Source: Candidatus Omnitrophota bacterium (GTDB lineage: Bacteria; Omnitrophota; Gorgyraeia; Gygaellales; Profunditerraquicolaceae). Taken from it: 8,604 nucleotides of DNA. The stretch is taken from positions 1 to 8,604 of the forward strand of contig JAGOIJ010000066.1 of assembly GCA_017995695.1 (NCBI GenBank), read 5' to 3'. Both the position numbers and the translations under genes were made by a program. The notes beneath the pieces are model-generated. The model did no database searches and was not told where the DNA came from. It worked only from the letters and a program-made list of their open reading frames with translations. Positions 1-7,100 of the stretch are shown here, piece after piece (position 1 is the first letter of the stretch; each line of letters opens with the position of its first letter).

Positions 1-373
1 ACGAGGTTTGGCCAGCAGGGCAAACATAGGTTCGAGTATCTCCTACAAATGTATCACTATTAAAACGAACTCTCAAATCAGTATTAATGGCATTGGTTCT
101 CATAGAGAACTCTATAGGAGAACTACCGCCATGTAAGAAATTACCGCCCCCTGATCTTATATCTAAACGGTTAGACACGGTCATGTTGTGCGCAACTTCA
201 AGATCATAGACTGCAAGCACCTCAGGAGAAGGATAATACGTACTTATGGCAATATTTTCTTGCACCGTAGATTGAGCTAAGCCATTGTTTGCGATTCCCA
301 GCAAAAGCACGGCAAATAATACGACCGCTCTTTCCCCTGCTTTACATATTCTTATGATTTGCGTGTTATTCAT
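1..373 (-). CDS. Secreted STYYP-motif protein, 3' end outside window
   Basis: This is an open frame of 124 codons that starts at ATG 373 and runs off the left edge, so the C-terminus is missing. The N-terminus has a basic stretch, a hydrophobic core (VVLFAVLLLGIA, about residues 17-28) and a likely signal peptidase site after GLA (about residue 33). Residues 44-59 read STYYPSPEVLAVYDLE, followed by TVS at 65-67. The same pattern (STYYP.P, YDL, TVS) follows the signal peptide of the gene just upstream, so the two are tandem relatives at least at their N-termini. The rest (GGGNFLHGGSS...) is rich in Gly, Ser and Asn, as expected of an extracellular or surface protein. It starts 21 bases after the neighbour's stop, with a weak GGGTGA ribosome site, so it is probably co-transcribed. 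No enzymatic function is recognisable. I recall such proteins from Omnitrophota, but that is memory, not a search. Confidence 0.75.
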   Translation of the reverse strand, partial: MNNTQIIRICKAGERAVVLFAVLLLGIANNGLAQSTVQENIAISTYYPSPEVLAVYDLEVAHNMTVSNRLDIRSGGGNFLHGGSSPIEFSMRTNAINTDLRVRFNSDTFVGDTRTYVCPAGQTS

Positions 374-394
374 TATTCACCCATATGCTGTTTT

Positions 395-1675
395 TTAACA
401 ACCCAAGCTATTCAACAACACATTACGCTGCTGATCATCACCAAAGAATGATTCGCTTAAATCAGTAATGCATTGACAGGTGTCTGATTTTTGAATCCCG
501 AAAGCCTCAAGCAACAATAATGCATCCCTACCACTTACACCTTCAATACCATCTAAATTTTCTATATAGTTTGCCGCGGCACGGCGACATTTTCTTTGTA
601 ACAAAGGTAGTGCAGTAAAACAATAAGATTCATTAACACCATCCGTCCCTTCTTCCCAGGCAGGAAGCGGCCACGGATCACCAGTAGGATGCTTTGCGTC
701 TAAGGAAACTTCCCATCCGTTTCCGCCGCAGTTCAAATCATCCGCATCTGCTGCAATGTCCGAATAACAAGGGAAAAAATCGCCATCATCACCGGCAAGA
801 GCTAATGCCCTGAATAAGCCTACTAAACCAGCAGGCGCTGTGCCCGTTTGAAGACTTGCAAGCAATGTTGGATCTTGAAAACGATTTAAAACTCCCTGGC
901 AGGGCAAAGAAATTTGTATCGGTTGAATATTCCGTTCTTGAAACAGTTCGCAGCAGGCATACGAGAACGTCCCCACTTTTAAACCGCCGCCAAGCCCAAG
1001 CGCAAAATCATTACCGTCATCAGAATGGTCTCCTCCCAGTAAATCCATTACCAAAACAAAACCTCCTGGTAGCTCATTAAACGTCGCTAGATATTCATGT
1101 GGATTACAGCGCGTGGCAATTATACCAATAAACGGACAAATGCCGCCTGGACAACCCTGCAATATTCCCGGAAGCCGACAATTCCCCAAGCCCGGCCAAA
1201 AGTTATATTCCTGCTCAAAAGCCGTAAGATTTTCCTGCACCTTAAAGGAAAGCATACTCTGAATTCTATTAGTCGTCAAAGCACCGCCATCATCTTTTAA
1301 ATCAACAGCCCTTAACACATTAAGAATGGCGCTCAAAACCGTAGTTGGGCTGGCTTGAATAAATCTGCGAATATTGTTAAATTCACTGCGGGTAAAATAG
1401 TTCTCGTCATGTAAATCACGGTAGCTAAAAGGAGTGCTCGCTGCGCGGAAAATAACAATATTGCCATCTCCAATCTTGATGAACTCATTATTAACCGTTT
1501 GCTGGCTAACCGTAAAATCTTCCGTATCGAGATCATAGTAGGAGGCGTGTGGGATAGGATAATACGTGGAAAAAGTAACACTCTCCTGGGCATAGCCCTG
1601 AAAAACAAAAAAGGCAGTCAACAAAATGACTACCCCTCCCACCAAAGCTATTATCCGTGGCATGTTTCGTATCAT
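395..1675 (-). CDS. Secreted cysteine-rich STYYP-motif protein
   Basis: The product has 426 residues and an unknown function. I start it at ATG 1675 (MIRNMPRIIA) rather than further upstream because GGAGG lies 4 bases before it and a promoter overlaps the longer reading. Residues 8-29 form a signal peptide (IIALVGGVVILLTAFFVF, then GYA as the likely cleavage site). Residues 36-49 read STYYPIPHASYYDL and TVS follows, matching the downstream neighbour. I count 14 cysteines, an even number and all after the signal peptide, including ACC, TCQC and a terminal LGC, which fits a disulfide-bonded exported protein. Acidic Gly/Asp stretches (GGDHSDDGNDF near the middle, AGDDGDFF later) might bind cations, but no canonical EF-hand or dockerin motif is evident. 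The C-terminal part (RKCRRAAANYIENLDGIEG onward) looks helical. It heads a two-gene unit separate from the mtaB operon. Confidence 0.8.
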   Translation of the reverse strand: MIRNMPRIIALVGGVVILLTAFFVFQGYAQESVTFSTYYPIPHASYYDLDTEDFTVSQQTVNNEFIKIGDGNIVIFRAASTPFSYRDLHDENYFTRSEFNNIRRFIQASPTTVLSAILNVLRAVDLKDDGGALTTNRIQSMLSFKVQENLTAFEQEYNFWPGLGNCRLPGILQGCPGGICPFIGIIATRCNPHEYLATFNELPGGFVLVMDLLGGDHSDDGNDFALGLGGGLKVGTFSYACCELFQERNIQPIQISLPCQGVLNRFQDPTLLASLQTGTAPAGLVGLFRALALAGDDGDFFPCYSDIAADADDLNCGGNGWEVSLDAKHPTGDPWPLPAWEEGTDGVNESYCFTALPLLQRKCRRAAANYIENLDGIEGVSGRDALLLLEAFGIQKSDTCQCITDLSESFFGDDQQRNVLLNSLGC

Positions 1676-1689
1676 GTATCCTCCATACA

Positions 1690-1718
1690 AGTATACCATA
1701 TAGGCACGCTTTGTGCAA
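1690..1718 (-). promoter_or_regulatory. Candidate promoter for the secreted-protein pair
   Basis: On the minus strand a TTGCAC box (1718-1713) is separated by 17 bases from TATACT (1695-1690). The -10 box matches the consensus at 5 of 6 positions and is preceded by TGG, an extended -10 element; the -35 box matches only 3 of 6. Transcription would begin roughly at the GGAGG ribosome site, giving a leader of only about 10-12 bases. The site lies in the ~100-base gap after mtaB, where I see no hairpin followed by a T-run. Confidence 0.45.
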
Positions 1719-1776
1719 AAAATAATAATAGGGAAAAACAAGCTTAAATTGCGTTAACCTCTTTTAATCCAATTAA

Positions 1777-3072
1777 TTATACCTCATCCAAAATCCTAAT
1801 ACAAGAAAAATTACGATTGATAACCTTATTTTTCAAATTACCTATCCCCTTCACGGAAACGGGGATATATTCATCGGTATACCCCTGCCACCGTATAGCG
1901 CCCTTTTCATCCCTATATTTTCTTTCAAGCAGTATGCGCAAAGGAATATTCTTTACCCTTAATTTCTTTATATACGAGCTCCTTGTCTGGATAGCCAAAT
2001 CTTTAAGCAATTGCATTCTCTGCTTAACCTCATCAAGCGCTACCCTCCCCTCAAACAGCGCAGCTTTTGTTTCCAAGCGCGCGCTAAAGGGAAATATGTG
2101 CACCTTAAGCGGCTGCATTTTCTTCACCACAGCAAGGGTGCTGTGAAAAGCAGGCTCGCTTTCACCAGGGAATCCCACCATCACATCAGTAGTCAAAGCA
2201 AGCAAAGGCATTTTTCTTCTTATATATTGAATACGTTTTACAAACCCTTGGGAGTCATAGGGACGCTTCATCTTACGCAACACCCCATCATCGCCGCTTT
2301 GCAACGGAATATGCAAATGCCGACATATCTTCTTGCTTTTTGCCATAACATCAATTAGCTCATCAGAAACATCGGAGATCTCTATAGAACTTAAGCGGAT
2401 ACGCTTGAGCCCATCTATTTTTTCCAACAAAGCCACAAGGTCGGACAACGAACGCTTTGGTTCAAAATCCCTGCCATAGACCCCTAGACAAATCCCGGTT
2501 AATACTATCTCTTTGTATCCATGGTCAGCCAGCTGTTGCGCTTCGCTTAAAGCATCGTCAAGCGGCCTACTTATGGAGCGGCCGCGCACCAGAGGCACTT
2601 TACAATAAGAGCAGAAGTTGTTGCAGCCGTCCTGAACTTTTAAAAAAGCGCGGGTGTGGTTTTTGAAGAAAGAAATCCGCTGGTTCGCTGATTCGTTATT
2701 TCGTTGTTTCGTTATTTCGGAAAAACGTCTAAGTCTACGCTGCTGAAGAAAACGCGCTACGCTCCCTTTTTCCTTGTTTTTTATTACTATAATGTTTTTA
2801 TCAATACTTTTAATACGCGCAGCGTCTAATTCCGAAAGGCATCCGGCTGCAATAATGCTTGCGCGCGGATTTTCTCGCTTGGCCCGACGGATAGCGCCTA
2901 ATGAATCATTATCGGCATTATGCGTGACCGTGCACGTATTCACCACATACACATCCGCGGGGACGCCACGGTCAATTTCTTTAAAGCCCATACCAAGCAC
3001 TTGCTCGCGCATTGCCTGCGTTTCATATTGATTAACCTTGCATCCCAGCGTGTAAAATTTAACTGTTTTCAT
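1777..3072 (-). CDS. mtaB: tRNA (t6A37-C2) methylthiotransferase MtaB
   Basis: The product has 431 residues. MtaB is a radical SAM enzyme that adds a methylthio group to t6A at position 37 of ANN-decoding tRNAs, giving ms2t6A. The N-terminal UPF0004 domain carries the three ligands of the auxiliary 4Fe-4S cluster: C11 (TLGCKVNQYET), C47 (NTCTVT) and C78 (AAGCLSE). The radical SAM domain has CNNFCSYC (C150, C154, C157), then RGRSISRP, LTGICLGVYGRD, LSSIEI and LHIPLQSGDD, all typical of the MtaB branch. The C-terminal ~65 residues fit a TRAM domain. I start at ATG 3072 (MKTVKFYTLGCKVNQ). A longer reading adds 14 atypical residues that lie inside rsmE. The start has no ribosome site and overlaps the end of rsmE by 14 bases, so translation is probably coupled. 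Residues ~118-132, between the first two domains, are encoded by an 8-base tandem repeat. Confidence 0.93.
   Translation of the reverse strand: MKTVKFYTLGCKVNQYETQAMREQVLGMGFKEIDRGVPADVYVVNTCTVTHNADNDSLGAIRRAKRENPRASIIAAGCLSELDAARIKSIDKNIIVIKNKEKGSVARFLQQRRLRRFSEITKQRNNESANQRISFFKNHTRAFLKVQDGCNNFCSYCKVPLVRGRSISRPLDDALSEAQQLADHGYKEIVLTGICLGVYGRDFEPKRSLSDLVALLEKIDGLKRIRLSSIEISDVSDELIDVMAKSKKICRHLHIPLQSGDDGVLRKMKRPYDSQGFVKRIQYIRRKMPLLALTTDVMVGFPGESEPAFHSTLAVVKKMQPLKVHIFPFSARLETKAALFEGRVALDEVKQRMQLLKDLAIQTRSSYIKKLRVKNIPLRILLERKYRDEKGAIRWQGYTDEYIPVSVKGIGNLKNKVINRNFSCIRILDEV
2680..2719 (-). repeat. 8-bp tandem repeat inside mtaB
   Basis: On the coding strand five 8-base units follow each other: CGAAATAA, CGAAACAA, CGAAATAA, CGAATCAG, CGAACCAG. 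The 40 bases encode part of the linker SEITKQRNNESANQR between the UPF0004 and radical SAM domains. The unit length is not a multiple of three, so gain or loss of one unit would shift the frame, while a change of three units adds or removes eight residues. Confidence 0.85.
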
Positions 3073-3787
3073 ATAAACTAATAAATGACGCCACAGCAAT
3101 AGCAGCGGTATCAACGCGTAACACGTGTTGACCTAACGAAATGGGAATGAAGCCGGCGTTGCGCGCACGCGCAACTTCATTATCGGTAAAATCTCCCTCG
3201 GGCCCAATTAATACGAGGATATTCTTTAACTTTAAATTTCCCAAAACTTCTTTAAGGCCTTCTCGCTTGCCTGAAAGCGTTGGAATGAGTTTTACATCAT
3301 AGTTTTTTGATTCAGCAATAACCTGTTTAATATCGGTTACGGCATCGATTGCAGGAACCGTATTTCTTTGGCTTTGCAACGCAGCACTTTTGGCAATGCG
3401 CTGCCAGCGTTTTTGTTTTGCAAGCATATTTGCTTGTGCAATCTTAACAATCACTCGCTCGGTATGTAAAGGAATTATCCTGACAACCCCCAGCTGCGTC
3501 AGCTTTTCAATAACCTCATCAATCTTTGCGTTTTTTGCCAAGGCACAGGCGACAGTTAACGCACAAGACGCCGGCCGGACAGAAGTTCGCTGAATAATCT
3601 TAAGCGTTGCGTTGCGCGCCATAGTTTCAATGACACAGAGATATTCATTGCCTTGTTCATCTACAGCCGTAATTTTTTCGCCGGGCTCAAGCCACAATAC
3701 ATTTTTAAAATGGTGTACATCATCCTGACTATCAACAACAATCCGATCGTGGCTAATATTCTTATTGAGACAAAAAACCCTATGCAT
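3059..3787 (-). CDS. rsmE: 16S rRNA (uracil1498-N3)-methyltransferase RsmE
   Basis: The product has 242 residues, the usual length for this SPOUT-class (trefoil-knot) enzyme, which methylates N3 of U1498 in 16S rRNA using S-adenosylmethionine. The N-terminal PUA-like part is about residues 1-70 (MHRVFCLN...HHFKNVLWLEPGEKI). Family motifs in order are KLTQLGVVRIIPL (95-107), ERVIVK (110-115), RWQRIAKSAALQSQR (127-141), LIGPEGDFTDNEV (193-205) and SLGQHVLRVDTAAI (217-230). The last two form the cofactor-binding knot. The common GPEGG and LR(T)ET forms appear here as GPEGD and LRVDT, conservative changes. ATG 3787 lies 2 bases after the stop of the membrane-protein gene and 11 bases after GGAGG. 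The 3' end overlaps mtaB by 14 bases. It is a housekeeping gene co-transcribed with the AmmeMemoRadiSam module. Confidence 0.93.
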   Translation of the reverse strand: MHRVFCLNKNISHDRIVVDSQDDVHHFKNVLWLEPGEKITAVDEQGNEYLCVIETMARNATLKIIQRTSVRPASCALTVACALAKNAKIDEVIEKLTQLGVVRIIPLHTERVIVKIAQANMLAKQKRWQRIAKSAALQSQRNTVPAIDAVTDIKQVIAESKNYDVKLIPTLSGKREGLKEVLGNLKLKNILVLIGPEGDFTDNEVARARNAGFIPISLGQHVLRVDTAAIAVASFISLYENS

Positions 3788-3789
3788 TG

Positions 3790-4428
3790 TTATAGCAACC
3801 TCCGTAATAATAAAACTCCTAACAAAATAATCACCGCGCCGCTTACAAGATTGAATATACGCTGGAAGCGTTCTTGATTCTTTATCAGACCAGGTATGAT
3901 GCCCGCTACGACCACGAGAAATAAAAGAGGTGAAACCGCAGTGCCAATACCGAAGGCAAGGCTATAAACTAAACTGTGTAGCCAGTGCTTTGCCGTGATG
4001 CCGACGTAAGAGATTATCGAAATGAGCGGAGCGCACGGAGCAATGCCGGTAATAACGCCCAACACGACAATTGTTTTAAGATCATTGCGCAACAAAGTAT
4101 CCTGCGCTCTCTGGCAAATCTTAAATGACACAGCCTTGCCTAACGCAATCAGCGCGCCAACGATAATAAGAAATATCCCTGAAGCAATAGTAATAAAATG
4201 CTCATATCGTGCCAACATCTGCATGCAAGAAAAAACCGAAAAACCGATAATCACATAGATCGCTATGCGGCTAAGCGAAAATGCCAGATACGCAAGCAAG
4301 CTGGCGCGGATATCTTTCTTAGTTCCGACAATGTACGAAAGCAAAAGCGGGCCGCAGCTGGCCAGGCACGGCCCCGCGCCGAATGATAGGCCAAAGAGAA
4401 AAAACGTAAGAATCAATTTAGGAGACAT
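3790..4428 (-). CDS. CcdA/DsbD-like membrane thiol-redox protein
   Basis: The product is a 212-residue integral membrane protein with about six hydrophobic segments (roughly residues 5-35, 45-68, 78-98, 118-142, 150-178, 190-208). The first segment holds GPCLASCGP (C21 and C25) and the fourth holds GIAPCAP (C132). A cysteine in segment 1 and one in a PCAP motif in segment 4 are the arrangement of CcdA and the central domain of DsbD, which relay electrons from cytoplasmic thioredoxin to the outside. The short length and CG-P motif also fit the UreH-like/SafE-type DsbD_2 group, often labelled sulfite exporter or cytochrome c biogenesis protein. The start codon shares one base with the upstream stop (TAATG), so translation probably reinitiates. 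No cytochrome c, DsbE or CcdB gene is nearby. Its position directly after the Memo-AMMECR1 gene suggests it serves that system. The exact substrate is inference. Confidence 0.78.
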   Translation of the reverse strand: MSPKLILTFFLFGLSFGAGPCLASCGPLLLSYIVGTKKDIRASLLAYLAFSLSRIAIYVIIGFSVFSCMQMLARYEHFITIASGIFLIIVGALIALGKAVSFKICQRAQDTLLRNDLKTIVVLGVITGIAPCAPLISIISYVGITAKHWLHSLVYSLAFGIGTAVSPLLFLVVVAGIIPGLIKNQERFQRIFNLVSGAVIILLGVLLLRRLL

Positions 4429-5960
4429 TATCTATCTTTTTCAGAAAATACTTCGGCGGTAAAAACATACAATTCAGTTGAGGGATCTTTCCAGGCGTCG
4501 GGCGCAAGCCCCGCTTTTTGGCTGCACAACTCCGATAGGAATTCCTCTTTACTCCAGCCGGTTTCTGTGGCAACTTGAGGCAAAAATACGCCGCTGTGCC
4601 CTCCCCGACGGACAATAACGCCGTGGGTACCGAGCTTAATGGCATCAGCTGACGGCACGCGCTCCAATGGCGACAGCGCTGATATTTCAATATGAATCCT
4701 TTTTAATTCATCGAGCTTAACCGACGGAAAACGCGGATCGCCCACTGCCGCTTCAACCGCCATATCGCGCACCGTCAGATAGAGCGGTTGAGCACCGATA
4801 AGGCTACCGATGCAACCTCGCAACCCTGAAGCGGAATTCAAAGTAACAAAGGCCCCCATCTCCTGCATTAACGCCGGATCAGTTTCAGTAACTTCAAGTT
4901 TTTTGCCCGTTTTTAAAAATGTTTCAATTGAGTTACGCGCAAGTTGTAACAAGTGATCCTTCTGCGCTTGATTAAACATGGTTTTTTCTCCTTCTGTCTG
5001 CGCTGGGGCTACTGTCTTAGTTTCAACAGCCCCCTTATACGTGCCCTGGATTGCAGCGCTCATATAGCCAACTGTCCAGTCGCCTTTGGTTGTATTGCCC
5101 GTAACTTCGGCAGAATTCGTTTGCGCTAAGATTGAAATAGTGTTCAGACTAAGATTCTTCGCAAGTAGCAAAGTTACCACAACAGGCAATCCGCCGCACA
5201 TCTGATACTTATCGTCGTGCAAACCAAAAAATAGCTCTTCCGGATCCATGGTTTTAAGACAGGCGATAGTCTTGGCATCTATTTTTTCAGCCTCCTTAGC
5301 GTCATAACCGTGGTACATGTCACTTGAGGCAACCACTAAAACATCCTGGCGAGCGCCGATAGCTGCCTGCAACAGACCAGCCAGCTTCTTACAGGTATCA
5401 GATGAAGCCCTGCCCATTAAGATTGGCACAATGCGAAAATCAGTAAGCGACTTTTGCAAAAAAGGAAGCTGGACCTCTATGCTATGTTCCTTATCAAACA
5501 CCTCCGGCTTAAATACGATCTCCTCATCTTTATCTAACAATTGTTTTGCAAATTCAACGTCAACGGGAATAACGCCAAGTGGCGTTTGAAATCCTCCCTG
5601 CGCATAAATAGACGCCTGGCTAAATGGAACATGATGGCTTGCGCCGATAACTACCACGGTGGTATAGGGTTTGTTTTTAATAAGGTTATAACCGCTGGCA
5701 GCGATTTTACCGGAAAAACCATACCCTGCGTGAGGGACGATCAAAGCAAGCACATGCTCCTTGGCTTGCGCAGGAGGAGCTTCCTTCATACACTCCTCAA
5801 CCATAGCCGAAAGTAATTCAGGATCACTCGGATAAAATTGCCCGGCGACATTAGGATGCTTGATATCGCTTGCGCAACAACTACCAGCTGACATCTGAAA
5901 GCTGACAGCTATAACAAATAGCACCCATCGAAATCGCTGCGAAAACCCTTGCGCATTCAT
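4428..5960 (-). CDS. amrB-amrA: Exported AmmeMemoRadiSam B-A fusion (Memo-AMMECR1)
   Basis: The product has 510 residues and joins the B (Memo-like) and A (AMMECR1-like) proteins of the AmmeMemoRadiSam system, whose reaction is unknown. Residues 11-27 (RWVLFVIAVSFQMSAGS) form a signal peptide ending near CCAS. The Memo domain spans about 33-305, with PHAGY (76-80), GASHH (106-110), EHSIEVQLPFL (158-168), SSDMYHGYD (212-220) and MCGG (254-257). Residues H77, H109/H110, H217 and C255 occupy the metal-binding pattern of the family. A Thr/Pro/Ala linker (~306-327) leads to AMMECR1 (~328-508) with its hallmark LRGCIGSL (380-387) and DPRFPSV (408-414). I chose ATG 5960, one base after the upstream stop; a longer frame would read into that gene. 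The fusion order B-A and the signal peptide are the notable points. Memo-family proteins resemble extradiol dioxygenases in fold, but catalysis is unproven. Confidence 0.9.
   Translation of the reverse strand: MNAQGFSQRFRWVLFVIAVSFQMSAGSCCASDIKHPNVAGQFYPSDPELLSAMVEECMKEAPPAQAKEHVLALIVPHAGYGFSGKIAASGYNLIKNKPYTTVVVIGASHHVPFSQASIYAQGGFQTPLGVIPVDVEFAKQLLDKDEEIVFKPEVFDKEHSIEVQLPFLQKSLTDFRIVPILMGRASSDTCKKLAGLLQAAIGARQDVLVVASSDMYHGYDAKEAEKIDAKTIACLKTMDPEELFFGLHDDKYQMCGGLPVVVTLLLAKNLSLNTISILAQTNSAEVTGNTTKGDWTVGYMSAAIQGTYKGAVETKTVAPAQTEGEKTMFNQAQKDHLLQLARNSIETFLKTGKKLEVTETDPALMQEMGAFVTLNSASGLRGCIGSLIGAQPLYLTVRDMAVEAAVGDPRFPSVKLDELKRIHIEISALSPLERVPSADAIKLGTHGVIVRRGGHSGVFLPQVATETGWSKEEFLSELCSQKAGLAPDAWKDPSTELYVFTAEVFSEKDR
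4977..4993 (-). promoter_or_regulatory. Internal ribosome site and ATG at the Memo/AMMECR1 junction
   Basis: Inside the fusion gene AAGGAG (4993-4988) lies 8 bases before an in-frame ATG (4979-4977), which is residue M328 (MFNQAQKDHLL), the first residue of the AMMECR1 domain. Initiation here would give a 183-residue protein, the usual size of a stand-alone AMMECR1-like protein, without the signal peptide. It is a better ribosome site than the one at the gene's own start, where GGAG sits 12 bases away. Confidence 0.55.
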
Positions 5961-5961
5961 G

Positions 5962-7062
5962 TTAATTCCACACTCCTGCAATTTCTTCACCGCACCATTT
6001 ACATTTCCCCTGGGCGATATTATTCTGCACAATGAAATATCCTTTTCGCTCAATCAGTAGTTGGTTACATTGAGGGCAACGCGTATGCTCTGCTTCATGG
6101 CCGGCAAGATTCCCAATATACACATAACGCAGACCCTCATCCAAAGCAATCGAGCGAGCTCGCTCAAGCGTTGCCACCGGCGTAGGATTAAGGCTCGTCA
6201 ACTTATACAGAGGAAAAAACCGGGAGAAATGAAGCGGCGTATCTGCGCCTAAATTATTTTTAATCCACGCGCACATTTTGCGCAAGGTTGCTTCATCATC
6301 ATTGTAACCGGGAAGAATCAGGTTGGTAATTTCTATATGCACCCCTTCGTCTTTTAAAACTTTAAGCGAACGCAATACCGGCTCAAGCGTCCCTTCTGTT
6401 AACTTGGCATAGTAATCATCGGAAAAACCTTTAAGATCGATGTTGGCTGCATCCAGAAAAGGCGCCAGTTGCCTAAGGGGCGCTTCATTGATATAGCCGT
6501 TTGAATGCATCACGTTGCGTATGCCTTGCGCGCGGCAAAGCTTTGCCACCGCAAGCATATATTCATAAAATATGGTCGGCTCATTATAGGTATAGGCGAT
6601 CGTCGGAGAGCCAGACTGTTTTACTTTCTCAACGAGCGCATCAGGCTCAAGCTGAGCGAAAACAAGATCTTCGGGTTCCGCCTGCGATATCTCCCAATTC
6701 TGACAAAACTTACACTTCATATTGCATCCGGCAGTGGCTATAGAAAATGCTGTTGTTGAAGGCAAGAAATGAAACAGCGGCTTCTTTTCAATAGGATCAA
6801 TGTGCATGCTTACGGGCTTTGCGAACACTAACGTGTAAAGCGTCCCGTCGCGATTTTCGCGCACGCCGCAATAGCCCCGCTTGCCGGGAGTAATCGCGCA
6901 CTGCCGCGGGCACAGCTGGCACTGCACCAGTTTATTCTCTAGCTTCTGGTAAAATAAAGCTTCCTGCCGCGGTATATCAGCAACAAGATTAGGGAGAAAA
7001 AAGCATGCGATAAGAACAAAGAAAAATAATACAAAAGCTAGGATAGGCTTATGATGCATCAC
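5962..7062 (-). CDS. amrS: AmmeMemoRadiSam system radical SAM enzyme, membrane-anchored
   Basis: The product has 366 residues from GTG 7062, or 365 from the adjacent ATG 7059; neither has a ribosome site, so the start is uncertain. Residues 7-27 are strongly hydrophobic (ILAFVLFFFVLIACFFL), forming a signal anchor or signal peptide after a short MMHHK head. Then comes the family's N-terminal cysteine block (CQLCPRQC...GYCG; C48, C51, C55, C65), the radical SAM cluster motif AGCNMKCKFCQNW (C113, C117, C120), YTYNEPTIFYEY, and the PflA-like region NIDLKGFSDDYY. A C-terminal zinc-ribbon-like pair CPQC (329-332) and CKWC (354-357) closes the protein. It is the radical SAM partner of the Memo and AMMECR1 proteins, related to pyruvate formate-lyase activating enzymes, with unknown substrate. 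The predicted topology would place an iron-sulfur enzyme outside the cytoplasm, which is unusual. It is the first gene of the operon and ends one base before the fusion gene. Confidence 0.9.
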   Translation of the reverse strand: MMHHKPILAFVLFFFVLIACFFLPNLVADIPRQEALFYQKLENKLVQCQLCPRQCAITPGKRGYCGVRENRDGTLYTLVFAKPVSMHIDPIEKKPLFHFLPSTTAFSIATAGCNMKCKFCQNWEISQAEPEDLVFAQLEPDALVEKVKQSGSPTIAYTYNEPTIFYEYMLAVAKLCRAQGIRNVMHSNGYINEAPLRQLAPFLDAANIDLKGFSDDYYAKLTEGTLEPVLRSLKVLKDEGVHIEITNLILPGYNDDEATLRKMCAWIKNNLGADTPLHFSRFFPLYKLTSLNPTPVATLERARSIALDEGLRYVYIGNLAGHEAEHTRCPQCNQLLIERKGYFIVQNNIAQGKCKWCGEEIAGVWN

Positions 7063-7100
7063 TGGCGGAGCAGGTAAATATGAAAGGTGTTGGTGTTAGC

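Noticed and set aside
856..1747. Plus-strand open frames opposite the secreted-protein gene
   Set aside because: They have no ribosome sites or recognisable protein features and lie antisense to a gene with a clear signal peptide and motif; the same holds for plus-strand frames elsewhere in the window.
5873..5890. Lipoprotein signal (SAGSC) in the Memo-AMMECR1 fusion
   Set aside because: The -3 position is alanine rather than Leu/Val/Ile, and an ordinary signal peptidase site is possible two residues on; not strong enough to call.
5961..6053. Longer N-terminus for the Memo-AMMECR1 fusion
   Set aside because: It would overlap the 3' end of the radical SAM gene and place the signal peptide internally; ATG 5960 fits the one-base spacing.
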